Shown: positions 40,616-52,562 of the stretch, in pieces
How positions within the stretch are numbered: position 1 is the stretch's first letter
How the letters are laid out: every line of letters starts with the position of its first letter
NCBI GenBank assembly: GCA_016490735.1
Contig: JAEMWC010000270.1
Location: 556,001-620,000 of the forward strand
Source of the DNA: Pachyseris speciosa
Lineage: Eukaryota > Cnidaria > Anthozoa > Scleractinia > Pachyseridae
Direction: 5' to 3'
DNA: 64,000 nt
Program-made: the position numbers and the translations under genes
Notes under the pieces: model-generated
What the model saw: only the letters and a program-made list of their open reading frames with translations
Told to the model about the DNA's origin: nothing
Database searches by the model: none

Positions 40616-41045
40616 AAGAAAGTGACTTAACTTGTTGATTAAGGATTGAACATTGAATGATTGGAAAATCAGGCTTAGGATCAAAACATGAGCCTTGTAA
40701 AAGCTTCAGACTTTCCGAGGACAGGATCTGTCTTGTCACTGTGAGTGTTGTATTTATGCCGTTGAAGGTGGCCGTAAATTTTTTAATCGATCTGTGAATG
40801 TCATCGTAAAGTTTAAATTCATTGAAACAACAAAAGATTAAGCAGCATTTTCTCAATGCTGCAAGAAGTTGCTGTGTTGTACTATATTCAAAGTAATCTT
40901 TTATATTTAATTATTTATATTTTTTTTACTGTTTGTTTGCTTTGCTTTTTTTTGCTTTTTTTTTCGGTAGTTTACACTCTTGCTTCCTAGAAAAATAGGT
41001 TTTATGAGCCTCAAGTTGATTTTTGTCCTTTACTCTTATCCGCAG

Positions 41046-41159
41046 CACTGGGTTGCATACGACCAATTCTTGTCCTCCTCAAACGTAACAGGGCGTGGAA
41101 AACTCCATTTCTCGGGACTTGGTGCGCCGAAAAAGGAGGATAACTATGCTTTTTGCCGG
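41046..41159 (+). pseudogene. Copy 3 exon C, frame open
   Basis: Acceptor CCGCAG, donor GTAGGA, 38 codons: HWVAYDQFLSSSNVTGRG and DNYAFCR. Undamaged in itself. Confidence 0.82.
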
Positions 41160-41378
41160 GTAGGAAATTTTTATCACCACACTGAAAATAAGCCAAAGGT
41201 ATCTTAATTGTGCCTAGATGTTTCTGTAGCCATCCTAGATCAGATTTGATGCGAATGTTTCTTTACTGCTTTGCATTTGAAATAAATTCTTCACAATGTG
41301 TTCCCTTCAAAAAGCTGGAAATATTAAAAGGTTTACGGTTCAATCGTTAGTAAACCACTTTTTTGAATCTCTGAATAG

Positions 41379-41510
41379 GATTTCAGCTTTGAAAATCCGT
41401 TCTACGAGCCGCCAAAAATCCTGGTATCCGCGAGTCACGATAACACCAGCAGTGACTTGTGGGATAAAGCAGACGGTCGTTATAGCAACGCTTTGACTGT
41501 TTGGATTGAG
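41379..41510 (+). pseudogene. Copy 3 exon D, frame open
   Basis: Acceptor GAATAG, donor GTAAAT, 44 codons: NPFYEPPKILVSASHDN and ALTVWIE. Undamaged in itself. Confidence 0.83.
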
Positions 41511-41865
41511 GTAAATGACGATAACTGTGTTACATAATTGTTTAAATGTTTAACTTCAACACTGTCCATCTCTGAAACTGTAGAGATGCTACAAAACCGT
41601 AGTCTAATTAGGAATGTTTCTTAACAAATTTATTAATGAGGTTACATCGCACATTTTTTGCCATTTTGGTGTCAATTATGCCATAATAATGAGAAAGTAC
41701 CTAACGTCAATATTTCCCCGTAAGGAATACTAAAAGAAAGCTTCAAAATCGAGTAATGAAACATACTCATTGGCAGAAAATTTTTAAAAAAGTATGTGAT
41801 CGACTATGAAAACAATTTCCAGACAGAATTTACGTAGACCAACCATACAACCGTCTGTATTCCAG

Positions 41866-41962
41866 GAAATAACTCGGCTGTCTTTCAAAGTGTGCGTTAA
41901 GGACAGCCAAGGATTAAGCCAAACGCGCGACCCAGTTACAGTGGACTATGCCGTTGTAGGAG
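41866..41962 (+). pseudogene. Copy 3 exon E, frame open
   Basis: Acceptor TTCCAG, donor GTAAAG, 97 bases: [12 protein letters not shown] and VDYAVVGG. Undamaged in itself. Confidence 0.82.
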
Positions 41963-42090
41963 GTAAAGAAACATCTTCTGTCTTGCTCAGTTGTATCCAA
42001 TCATTTAGTTTATTTATTTATTTATTGGAATTGAAAGTGTTTTTTAGGTTTGTGATGGTCGACACCATAATGAAAGTGGAGAAACACAAG

Positions 42091-42151
42091 CTCGTTCCCA
42101 GGGCTTTTCCCGCCGCCATTTTTCTTTCTAGGGAAAAGCCCTGGGAACGAG
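42091..42151. mobile_element. Short hairpin MITE
   Basis: CTCGTTCCCAGGGCTTTTCC and its complement GGAAAAGCCCTGGGAACGAG are perfect 20-bp arms around a 21-base loop, inside the intron after exon E. Confidence 0.75.
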
Positions 42152-42838
42152 GTTGGGGAAAACACAGAAAGTCCAGAGCATTGATTTTGACACTACGGCC
42201 ACCAGAACTTTTAAAAACCACAACAAAAGCACACCACCAGAAAATACAGCTCAATGGGTAAAACTATTTTATCGGAACGAATGAAGGTTTCGTCCACAGA
42301 CTAGACTGGTAATTAGGCTTCACAAAGAATGCCAAAGAAAAATGATACTGACTAGCTCACACTTGAGCGTATCATTTACAGGTTCAAAGAGCACATGTTA
42401 CAAACAACAGCACTTGATAGGAAGAAAGGTCTGCTCACTATGGCTTTAATTTGAACAGCAGCCAGATTTGGGATTTCATCCACAGACACAAAAGGTAGAA
42501 CCACCTTGTACAGCCTAACAAACAGCACTTTTAAAGGGAACATCCACTCTTACAACAAATTCACGCTAAATTGTTGGAAATAATTACTGGCTTCCAAATT
42601 TTGTTCTGAAACGTGGATACAACATTTAAGTGGATTTGATAACGTGTAATCAGACGTGTGGCACTTAAACAACACCAGAAGGAAGAAGCTTTTATTTGAG
42701 GGGTAACACTTTCTAGGATGTTGCGCAAACCTAAGCGTTTGTGTTGTGTAACAAATTAGGTCTCACTTTAAGTTGAAAAGGTGAAATAAGCGCACAAACG
42801 CCTCTAAATTTAATCCTGTTTTCATTTCTTTTCCTAAG

Positions 42839-43057
42839 ATCTCGACCCGTGCATCAACGTTACCTGTGATTACTACGCCGTCTGTAAAGCTTTATCGGCA
42901 TTTGATGCGCGTTGTATTTGCGAGGAGACCTGCCCTTCATACGAGGAGCCCGTGTGTTCATCAAACTCGACTACATTTAAAAACAAGTGCTATTTCATAC
43001 TCGATGTGTGCAGGCTCAGAAGCAACCACACGCTGTATCATCCGGGCAGTTGTACAG
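42839..43057 (+). pseudogene. Copy 3 exon F: Kazal module, intact
   Basis: Acceptor CCTAAG, donor GTCAGT, phase 1-1, 73 codons: [38 protein letters not shown] and HPGSCTG. All expected cysteines are present. Confidence 0.84.
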
Positions 43058-43186
43058 GTCAGTATAGGCACGATGGAAGAAACTTGATCCAAATTATGAG
43101 ATCAAACAAGCGCAAAGTCTGTTTTTATTGGGCTTGAATTGGATTTCCCTCATACTCGACAAGGAACGTCGCCTTGCTTTTTGGCC

Positions 43187-45122
43187 ATACATACATACAT
43201 ACATACATACATACATGAACTTTATTTAACCTCGAATTGCAGAGTAGCCTGAAAGGCTAATATCTTCGAGAACAAAAGAAGAGAAAATCTATTTACATGC
43301 ATAAAATTCTATATACATACATAAAATAAATGTATTACATACATAAAAATCTTTTTACATGCATAAAAAAAGTGTTACGTATACCGTTCAGTCTAAAAGA
43401 AGATTGCTTCCCGAAGTCTTCTAAAACCAGATAAAGTAGACTCAGATCTTACATTATTAGGTAGGGAGTTCCAGTTCTTAGATGCAAAGTAACGAAAAGA
43501 GTTAAGGCCATAAGTAGTAGTAACGGCTTTACATAGTGATAAAATATTCGTTCTTCTAAAAGAGTATTCAGACTCACGCAAGGTAAACATGTCTTTAAGA
43601 TATTTAGGAAAACTGTCATAATTCAAGCATTTGTAGATAGTAATTAACATATTTTGTATCCTTCGGTCGTACAGAGTTGCTCCTTCTGATTTATATAGTA
43701 GCTGCTTGTAAGTCGAAACTTTATCATTAAAAACAATACGTAGGGCGCGCTTATTAAAAGATTCTAATTTATCACAGTTTCTAGCACTACAAAAATGCCA
43801 GACCGTAGAGCAATATAGAAAGTGAGGCAAAATGAAAGCATTATACAACTTTAACTTGGTAGCGGCACAAATGAGGTTACGAAATCTAATCATGACATTC
43901 AATTGACTGTTGACTTTTTTACATACTGAAGATACATGTTCATTGAAGTTTAACTGATTATCAATAGTCATTCCAAGCAAGTCCAGGGAGTCCTCGACAG
44001 GAAAAGAGAATTTGTGGTCAGTGGTCCCTAAAACCATAATATGGTGTTTGTCGGGGTTCACGATCATGCCGTTTTCCGTGTACCATTGATTCGCAATTTG
44101 GACCTGATGAAGTATCCGCTGTTCAAGGGCTCTGGGATCCACATCCGAGTCATAAAGCTGTTCGTCATCAGCGTAGGCGTGAAGATTAACATCTTTTATA
44201 TGATAGAATAGATCATTCAGAAATATGTTAAATAACATCGGCCCGAGCACACTTCTTTGTGGAACTCCTCTGGTGACTGTTTGCCATCCTGAGAAAGAAT
44301 CTCCAACTTTTAGAATACCCTTTGTGTCCTGCCGCTAAGGTAGTTTGAAAACAAAGCGCAGGCGCAGTTACTAAGACCGTAAGCTCTCAATTTCGCAAGT
44401 AGAAGAGAATGTGGAATCGTATCAAAAGCTTACGACAGATCCATAGATACGACAGCCACTAGTTCCTTCCTATCACGGCATGCGCGCCAGTCTTCCGTAA
44501 GCTTGAGAAGCGCGGTCTCGCAACTGTGTCGTCGCCTATAAGCTGAAATGAAGTCCGACAATAGACCTTGGTAGAAATCCTGTATTTGAACCGAGAGAAG
44601 TCTTTCAAAAATATTGTTCAAGCAGGGTAGAACAGTAACAGGCCTGTAGTTTCGTTTATCTAATTCCTCATCTCTCTTGAACAGAGGTGTAACTTGCCCC
44701 ATTTTCCAGCGGGATGGGTATCGACTGTGTGCAATAGAAGTGTTCAGAATTTTCGCGATAGGACCAGCGATGACACGCGAGGACTCCTTTATAAGGCGCG
44801 GGGGGAGCATGTCACGCCCGCAAGCCTTTCTAGTGTTTACATTAGACAACAACTCTTCTATTTGCGTGGCTTTTGTGAGTTGAAAGCTAAAGCAATCGTC
44901 TTCGCCTTTTATACCCTTGTTCGCTTGAATAACCTTAATGCTTGGGTGGTCGTGAAAACCCTCTCCATAATAATGATCGGTTATTTCTCCGACACCGTCC
45001 GCAATGTGCACAAAGTGCTCATTAAATAATTCTGCTATTTGTTTTTTGTCTGTAAATACAGTGTCATTCTCCTGGAGAATGATATCATTTGCTTGTTTAG
45101 AATTAACAGTTAATTTGGACAC
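43187..45122 (-). pseudogene. LINE reverse transcriptase in the copy 3 intron, minus strand
   Basis: The frame 45122-44430 covers the N-terminal RT region (ACGRDMLPPRLIKE, NYRPVTVLPCLNNIFERLL, VVSMDLS) and then meets a stop before AFD. The frame 44250-43393 has LGPMLFNIFLNDLF and HAYADDEQLY (catalytic YADD), then the C-terminal region to NWNSLPNNVR. A (TACA)n tail lies at 43187-43216. It is 5' truncated and antisense to the host gene, between exons F and G. Tail type and motifs suggest the CR1/L2 group. Confidence 0.82.
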
Positions 45123-45465
45123 AAAATGAGAGAGACGGTTAAAACACCCAGCCGAAAACTAGTGCGTAAAAATCTATTTCAGAGGGAGAGGGGCAAGTCT
45201 TGCTTGTGGTCAAAATGAAAACACTGTATAGGGAACTCCATAATAGTTTACTAATCCTACACTCTTCCACATGTTTGTTGATATGAAAGCTAACTGGAAG
45301 GTCATAATTTCTTATATCATTCCTCAATGTTTCTTTTGTTTCTCGGTCCATCAATATTTTTTCTATGGGTTTAATACTTAAAGTACTTATAAAATCCATG
45401 AAACAACAAATTTGATCGTTTTGATTTATGCAATTACCAATCAACCTATACCTGGTTTGATTCAG

Positions 45466-45680
45466 GTTTTCCAACACAAAGGGGACGCATTTCGCTTACA
45501 CGACATGTGGAATGGGCCGAGACCGCCTGTGAACTAGTGAATTTCCCGCCATTTTCGTTCCATCCAGACAAGGAAGTGCACGTGCAGATAACAACCAATC
45601 ACTGGAACATTAGCAGGGATAATTACGTGCATGATGCAACTGTGTCCTGGGTTGAAAACGTCAATCATGAAAACTTTAAG
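45466..45680 (+). pseudogene. Copy 3 exon G, frame open
   Basis: Acceptor ATTCAG, donor GTAAAG, 215 bases: [30 protein letters not shown] and ATVSWVENV. Undamaged; the LINE insertion ends about 340 bases upstream. Confidence 0.84.
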
Positions 45681-46248
45681 GTAAAGCAGTAAAAAGCCTT
45701 TCTTATATCACAATTGCGGAGGGAAGTTGATTGAAATGTAGAAAAAGATTAAATTTTAGCGTTAATTTCAAACCTCGCATTACCTACAACAACTAATTAG
45801 ATCATTTCACTTGTTCTTACTTGGCAAATGAATTTTTACTTGTCCATATCCAGTTCCTATTTTCCTTTTACTTTGTTGGGAGAGTGCCATTCATGGGCCC
45901 TCAGCAGGGAATTTATTATGGTATTGTTTAAGGACCTGCTTTGGGACTTAGTCATAACCTTAATTATTGTTCAGAGACCCTTGGCGGGAATTTGTTACCT
46001 TGGAGTTGTTACATAATTTTTGTCACTTCAATTTGTTTCGTTTTTGTTGTTGTTTTTTAATAACGGTCATTTTGCTTGTAATTTACACCTTTTTTGCACT
46101 CGTAAAAAAACCTTTATAGGGGTGGCACAATTATTACTGGTAGCCCAGTAGTTTACATTGTGGCCCAAAAATAACGACAGAAACAAATGATTCAAATAAA
46201 CACAACATGATAAGAATCCCAACTGGCCGGAGACAAATGAGTTGGCTA

Positions 46249-46345
46249 TTTTACAAGGATGATCGAGGAGTTGAACCAGGGACTACCCAGAACAACACCA
46301 GCTAGAGACCAGAGCGGGATTTGAACCCGGGGCAACCATTGTAAA
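46249..46345 (-). mobile_element. tRNA-like SINE fragment
   Basis: The minus strand has GGTTGCCCCGGGTTCAAATC as a degenerate B box and a second GTTCAA-type box near 46270. No complete tRNA fold is visible. Confidence 0.35.
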
Positions 46346-46720
46346 TAGTTTTTAATTTTAGTTTTTAAACTTTACCTGAAGAAAGCCGAACAGCCGACAC
46401 GCTATTAAATCTAGTCGGACCAGTTAGAAGTTCACCCCACTGTTCTTACTTGGTATTTGTCTACAAATTCACGAGGTGGTACAGCATCCTTCGAATCCTC
46501 CTGCTGTTAATATTTTATCATTTCTTTTGCCGGCTTATTTGTTTGCTGGGTTGTTTTACATTCCCATTAAGGTATTTAATACTACCGATAGTTTGGAAAT
46601 CTCTATTAAGACGAAAACTCAGTGTTTTCCTCGTGTTTTTCGGTCAGGGATACTTCTAACTCGCGTCACCGATACCCCATCTAAATGCGTAATAAGTACT
46701 CTTTTATATACAACTTTCAG

Positions 46721-46882
46721 GTTTGCGTGACAGCAGCAGGAAGAAATGACCGTTCCACCAAAGAGTTTGCGACTGTGGACTGGGTGGCTTATCAGGGGGC
46801 ACCGGATGGTGGAGTGGCGGGAAAAACACGCGTGCCGGAATGGTGGACTGGAACAAAATGCCAGGAAATCACACTTCCTCAG
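46721..46882 (+). pseudogene. Copy 3 exon H, GC donor
   Basis: Acceptor TTTCAG, 54 codons: VCVTAAGRND and [15 protein letters not shown]. Donor GCAAGT at 46883, as in copy 2. Confidence 0.84.
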
Positions 46883-47417
46883 GCAAGTCCCTACTTTGCT
46901 ACATTTTCCAAACGTTTACTGTCCTTTCGTTATGTCAACAGTTGTCTTCTCTGAAACACCCCTTCATGATTCTTAAAAACACTTCAACCTCGAGGCTCCC
47001 AAGTCTGTACAGAAACTGTTATTTTCTCTATCTATCGAGATCAAAACTCTTTTGCCCCTAAGCGCCTAAAGGTGGAAAAGCCTGGATGGCCAAATCTCAG
47101 CGACGGGTGATTTCTTTGTTATATAATTCTGGTCACTCAAAAAGCAATGTAAATGTGTAAGGCAGACGTCTCAGCTACACAGGACGAATAACTCGTCATT
47201 TATATTGCCAGTGGATTTGTCAGCTATCACAAAAATTACATTCCGCAAACTGTTAGTGAATGAATTTTGAAGTTTGTAATTCGATCACACTACTACTGAA
47301 CAATTCAGTTTAAAATTGATCCTTTGATTAGCTATAGATGAAAAATTAGTACATGCAACACTTTTTAAGGGGCCGCCTCATCGAACTCTTTAAATTGTTT
47401 CGATCATTTATGAACAG

Positions 47418-47585
47418 GGTAAATTTACTACCACACCCACCATCCTGGTCACAGCAGATCACGTGAGTTCAGCTTACAAGCATGACGCAGCACGTCTGTG
47501 GGTTGAAAACGCCAATAGTTCTTCTTTCTCCATCTGTCTCCGTGAATTGCAGAACTACGATGGTCTTCACGAAGATATTTTTGTG
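47418..47585 (+). pseudogene. Copy 3 exon I, frame open
   Basis: Acceptor GAACAG, donor GTTTGT (weak), 56 codons: TTPTILVTADHVSSAY, ARLWVENA and [13 protein letters not shown]. Confidence 0.83.
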
Positions 47586-48170
47586 GTTTGTTCATTTTTA
47601 CTTATAAATATTTTCATTTTTTTTAGCTTAAAACTAGTCTTCGAGAATATTTTCAAAACGAGTACGGCGAAAACGTCAGCTACGTTTTAGGAATCGTGGA
47701 TTAGTGTTTATCGACGCATGGAAGGTAACTTAAATTCCAGCTATTTTTTTAAAGGGAACAGCTGAACAAGGGCTTTGAAAGGTTACCCAAGGAGATAGTT
47801 TGTTCTATGGTATGGTAAGGTACCTTCTGTATAGTAATAATGGAACTAATTTCACCTGATTTCACACTTATGGGAGGAATGGTCTATGATGGACAAAATT
47901 CAAGTTCAAATAACCTCTTTTTAGGAACAAAACAACAATACAAGTATAAAGGCCTCAGTGGATCTAATATTCTTACGCAAAATAATTATCAACCATCTAC
48001 CCAAATTGAGGAAGTGAATAACTCTTTTAAATGTACAGATTTCTAAAGACAATAAAACCCGACAGATTGTCTCATAACTGGTACAAACAGTGACCCCATC
48101 CCTTGATCAACATTGAAACAAGCGTTTGTTGGAGTAATAACAATCACCACGACGTTGTTTTGTTTTTCAG

Positions 48171-48281
48171 AGCTGGATGGCTTTCGAAACAGTACATCGC
48201 CCGCTTTTCACCGAAAGCAGAGCGGTATATTTCCCAAACAACGAATCGCTTTCTACAAGCCAAAATGGTGCATTCTGCAAG
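48171..48281 (+). pseudogene. Copy 3 exon J, frame open
   Basis: Acceptor TTTCAG, donor GTAAGC, 37 codons: [17 protein letters not shown] and NGAFCK. Undamaged in itself. Confidence 0.83.
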
Positions 48282-48546
48282 GTAAGCCGTTCAGGTCGAA
48301 ACAACTGAAAGACGTATATAGTAACAATGCATGATAACACGAATAAATCCCTTTTTTGAAACACTCTTATTTGTTCGTTTGCTTTTCGTTCCTTCTTCCT
48401 CCGCTTTATAAGATTTTCATGGAACGAAACAGTCTTCACGAAAATTGGCCTACAACAAAAATCATTCTGGTTTTATAAAGAAAAATCCGTTTTAAAAAAC
48501 TTTTTTCCCCTTGTTTCTCTAAGTTTTATTTTTTACCTTGAGAATT

Positions 48547-48574
48547 ATTCATTCATTCATTCATTCATTCATTC
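48547..48574. repeat. (ATTC)n repeat
   Basis: Seven ATTC units followed by CTTTATTTTC. Similar to the tails of the minus-strand LINEs, so possibly a LINE 3' stub. Confidence 0.75.
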
Positions 48575-48819
48575 GTCTCTTTATTTTCTAAAACAATCAG
48601 CCTGTCATACTTGAGGATTATTGGTTGGGAGTCAGTTGGACAAATAACGTTTCATCAAACAAAACATTCTAAGCATAAACTAGCTTAATTACCCTCTCTC
48701 TACATAAAATAAAATTATGTCGCTAACTTAGCAAAAAAATAAATTCCACCCACTAAAAGAACACTTAAAAAAGTTTTGTGACACAACTCAGTTTGAAAGA
48801 CTCATGACTGTATTTGCAG

Positions 48820-48927
48820 TTGGCACGAAATTACGACCACGAACCAACAATTCTGATAGCAGCGAGACACCTCTCGGAGGGCAACAACTTAAAACCAATT
48901 TACATGTCAGTGACTGCATGGATAGAG
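48820..48927 (+). pseudogene. Copy 3 exon K, acceptor moved by 9 bases
   Basis: The GATGTGCAG that opens this exon in copies 1 and 2 reads TATTTGCAG here, and no AG precedes it nearby. The new acceptor is that CAG, so the exon begins LARNYDHEP, three codons shorter and still in frame. Donor GTATGA. Confidence 0.8.
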
Positions 48928-49206
48928 GTATGACCTGATATACAAATGACATTAAAACGGTGTACTTAGATATTTAGTATTGAATACCAGGCGCCTTGTG
49001 CAAACTTAAATGACTTTTTGACAAGGTTGTGAGAACAAAATATCGTTACAATACAATGTGCTATGTACTCAGTTCCGATCTGTTAGATCGGCCATCGCAG
49101 TCAACAGCTACAACATTTCCCAGATAACTTGTTTCGCATAATTCTGGAGTTTGCTTCGTTGTTTCGTCTCACTAATTTCTTTGTTCCTTTTCCCTTCCTT
49201 TCACAG

Positions 49207-49297
49207 CATATTAACACAAGCGAGTTCCGTGTTTGTCTCAAGGAGTTGTTCGCTGACCAGCATGACCCAGTGACCGTGTCCTACGCGGTACTGGCAG
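49207..49297 (+). pseudogene. Copy 3 exon L, frame open
   Basis: Acceptor TCACAG, donor GTACTA, 91 bases: [17 protein letters not shown] and VSYAVLAG. Undamaged in itself. Confidence 0.83.
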
Positions 49298-49885
49298 GTA
49301 CTACACGCAAAATAGCGTTAATTTGTTGTTTATTAAAAAGCAAAGACACATTTGCTAAAGGGTGCTAAACGAAAGAACATGATGCTGCGACCTTAACTTT
49401 TGAATGTTCCTAAGAATAAGGGTAGAGAAAAAAAGGTTATTGTGGAAGTAGAAAACAACTCGCTCGCCGTCAATCCCATTTTCCCACAATCTCGTGTTCT
49501 TGGAACACAAATTTAAACAGACATATAATCTTTGCATTGATTTGCTTTCTTGCCAGTCTACTATTCTCAGCGTTCTCACCTTTCACATATAAAAGGAGAT
49601 TTGACAGAATAAATAATGCCATTTTGTCGATCTAACAAAATGTTGCAGTACAAAATGCAGCTCACGATATTCCTTGCCTTGGCGTTCTCTCTTTCGCCAA
49701 GCATCAAGTTTCGTCCTGTTTTCCCTACCCCCAAACCCTCCCTTCTCCTCTTTAGAACATTCATCAACGGACGAGACTGTCGCAAGTGAGTTTGAGAGGG
49801 AGAACGCTGGGAATAGATTACTATTCGTAGCTCTAAAAGCACATCAATTCAGTACAAACTCCACGAATAAAGAGCTTCTTCTTAA

Positions 49886-50275
49886 AGGAGCACGGTCACA
49901 ATATTTTGGATCATTATTACAGAGATAAAAAATGCATTTAAATAATGCGAAACAGTGAATTAACAAATTTTCAGGGAAGACAAGCACCAAAGAGACAACA
50001 ATAAATGCAAATATGGCGAGGATGGTGAAGGATGGAGAAGATTGAGACGGATTACAAATTACGTTTTTGAAAAATTTAGCCTAAAGTTTTCAAAAGGTAA
50101 TTTGTAATCCGTGTCAATCTTCTCCATCCGTCACGATCCTCAACATAGTTGAATTTATTCTTTTCTCTTTGGTGCTTATCTTCCCTGAAAATTTGTTATT
50201 TCACTGTTTCGCATTAGTTGAGTGATTTTTTTTTTATCTCTCTAATAATGACCAAAACATCGTGACCGTGCTCCC
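49886..50275. mobile_element. Foldback element with TTAA at both ends
   Basis: TTAA lies at 49882-49885 and 50276-50279. The ends are AGGAGCACGGTCAC and GTGACCGTGCTCCC. The arms stay complementary for about 175 bases each around a short centre near 50085. A non-autonomous piggyBac-like MITE is inferred from the TTAA. It lies in the intron between exons L and M. Confidence 0.75.
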
Positions 50276-50364
50276 TTAAAGGTCGTAGCTCTTCTCTTGG
50301 AATATCTATTGCATTTGTAAGCCATTATATTAGAGGAAACAGTTTTGGGCAAATTATCTTGTAG

Positions 50365-50718
50365 ATATATGCAAACTTGGTTGGTCCTACTTTGGTGGTT
50401 TCTGTTACGTAACGAGCCGATCTTGCAAAAACTGGACCGAGTCACAGAAAACCTGCCAATCATACAGCACAAACCTCGTCAGCGTTAAAATCAAGAGGAG
50501 AACGTCTATATACAGCATCGCTTGAATGGCGCCAAGGGCTGGATTGGATTGAATGACAGAGGCGATGAGGGGAATTTCACTTGGGCTGACAATCTGGGCA
50601 AAGAATCAACCCAACAACCGAATTAACGAAGACTGCGTCCATACCCTGGGAATGCAACATGACTTCATGTGGAACGACGTGGGATGCGACACCTGTCACA
50701 ATTACACTTGTTCAGAAG
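50365..50718 (+). pseudogene. Copy 3 exon M: C-type lectin domain with -1 and -20
   Basis: Acceptor TTGTAG, donor GTAGAT. One A is lost in the AAAAA run near 50488 and 20 bases are lost near 50594 relative to copy 2. The total loss of 21 restores the frame, but the stretch between has two TGA codons. The ends, GWSYFGGFCY and MWNDVGCDTCHNYTC, are intact. Confidence 0.85.
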
Positions 50719-51056
50719 GTAGATTATTAAAATTCCTTCGTTTTAGTTGGTACACACCGTTACTACATTCAGGCTAAAGAAAACCACGAAAGAATAGGCC
50801 GATTGGATAGAAATACTAAGATCTATAGCATTGCAGTAGATTCACTTCATATTAGAGAATGGCTCTCTCAGGCAATCACGGTAGACAAAATGTTGTAAGT
50901 TCTGTGAATGGGTTTTGACCACTTACTATCGAAATTGAAACACTTTCACTTCCTCCCTGCCTCCCCCCTCACTTACTCACGCACTCAATCATTCACTCAT
51001 TTGCTCGTTCATTTACACGTAAGAAAATTAAACAAGATTACCAGATAGAAGATAAT

Positions 51057-51314
51057 TTGGAGAAAATTGAAAATCCAACTCACAGAGTAAGCCTAACAAA
51101 GCTCAAGTTAGGAGCCCACTCATTAAGAATACAAACTAGAAAGTACGAAAACGGAGGAACAGCAATTCCTGTGGAACGTAGAACATGTTTGGTTTGTAAG
51201 ACGAATGCCATAGAAGATGAGCAGCATTTCTTAATGTGTTGCCAAGGGTACAATGATATCCGACGAGATTTCCATTCCATAGTAAGAGAGTGGACAATTG
51301 CTTCGAGGCCTTAA
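51057..51314 (+). pseudogene. LINE C-terminal zinc-binding fragment
   Basis: An 85-codon frame: HRVSLTKLKLGAHSLRIQT, TCLVCKTNAIEDEQHFLMCC. The C..C....EDE.HFL..C pattern is the zinc-binding tail of LINE reverse transcriptases, seen in cnidarian elements. After a frameshift, YILKAGNQNAFKIIGKYVY continues the usual end. It is a different type from the other LINEs here. Confidence 0.65.
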
Positions 51315-51559
51315 ATGATCACTACAAGATTAAATATATACTGAAAGCTGGGAATCAAAATGCATTCAAAATTATAGGGAAATATGTCTACTTAATGCTT
51401 CAAAAAAAAAGAGATTCTCAACTGTAATTAAATGATAAATTAGTTTATTATTGTGAATTGTAAAATTAACACCCCTTTTTGTTATTTTAAGTCGTTAAGT
51501 TGTTATTGTAAAGAGACCAATACCTCCCTTGTGAGAGTACGGCACCATTAAGATATATC

Positions 51560-51880
51560 TGTTACTGCTACTGTTATTTACTCATTCATTCACTAACCCA
51601 GTTATTCACCAATCCATCTCTCCATCCATCCAAGCAAGCATCCACCCACCAATCCACCCTTCCATTCATCTGTCCAAGACCCCCCCCCCCCAACTCACTT
51701 AACCTCCTACCCACCATCCAGTCAATCAATCAATTAATCAATCAGTCATTCACTCACTGGCTCACTGACTGACTCACTCACTCACACTCACTCCTTGACT
51801 GATTGACTGACTGAATAACTGACTGACTGACTCACTCACCCACTCACTCGAACAATCAGTCAACCAATAGTTCAATCATT
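51560..51880. repeat. Imperfect tetranucleotide repeat region
   Basis: TCAT/TCCA/TCAC/TGAC units run for about 320 bases upstream of copy 3 exon N, with a C10 tract near 51680. Confidence 0.8.
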
Positions 51881-51932
51881 CATTTCATATGGCTGTTGTT
51901 AACCAAAATGAACTTTTTTTCACTATGACAAG

Positions 51933-52055
51933 ATTTTAATGAATGTGGAGGAACCAACAACCAATGTCACGAGAAGGGAGTCTGTACCAACATAATGGGT
52001 TCGTACAGGTGCCATTACCCCACAGGATACTCAGGCGATGGTCTCATGTGTACAG
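51933..52055 (+). pseudogene. Copy 3 exon N: EGF 1, one Cys lost
   Basis: Acceptor ACAAG, donor GTAATG, 41 codons: DFNECGGTNNQC, VCTNIMGSYRC, then HYP where copy 1 has QCP. The fifth EGF cysteine is Tyr, leaving an unpaired Cys. Confidence 0.83.
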
Positions 52056-52452
52056 GTAATGAACACACAGAATATGACTAAATATTTCTGGAGTCTGCGA
52101 AAGAAAGTTGATTCTCAATCAGGTTTTGCTCTTTTTGTATAGGACTATTAAACAGTGTGTATTGAAAAGTACACGCCTGTGGATCTGTTTATTTACAAGA
52201 TGTTTCTGGTTGATGGTTTGATAATGTTGCTGTTTTCGATTTCTGTGGATGAATTCTTAAGCAGAACTAAGTAGAAGTAATTGTTTCTCATTTCTGAACT
52301 CGTCAATGAAATCTTTGACTAATCGTGTGTCCGTTAAAGTTAGAGCTCATCCACATTTTTTTCCTGTGGTAATACGTATGATGAAATGCAAGTTATGTAG
52401 TTGTGTTCACTAAAATGAAAGTTGCTGATTCGCAGGTCCGCATCTCTTTTAG

Positions 52453-52562
52453 ATATCGACGAGTGCATTGCAGTGACAGTAGCGCCACGTGCTACAACAC
52501 AGATGGATCTTATATTTGCAATTGTAACAGCGGCTACTTAGGAGACGGACGCACTTGTCGAG
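52453..52562 (+). pseudogene. Copy 3 exon O: EGF 2, frameshifted
   Basis: Acceptor TTTTAG, donor GTACCT, 110 bases instead of 120. The loop between the first two cysteines is shortened and the frame is lost. [17 protein letters not shown] is recognisable only in the shifted frame. Confidence 0.8.

Noticed and set aside
45139..45477. 112-codon minus-strand frame upstream of the LINE
   Set aside because: It overlaps the exon G acceptor of copy 3 and has no RT or other recognisable motif.
46450..46730. Hydrophobic open frames before copy 3 exon H
   Set aside because: They are in the intron between G and H, with no match in copies 1 or 2, and are explained by T-rich sequence.
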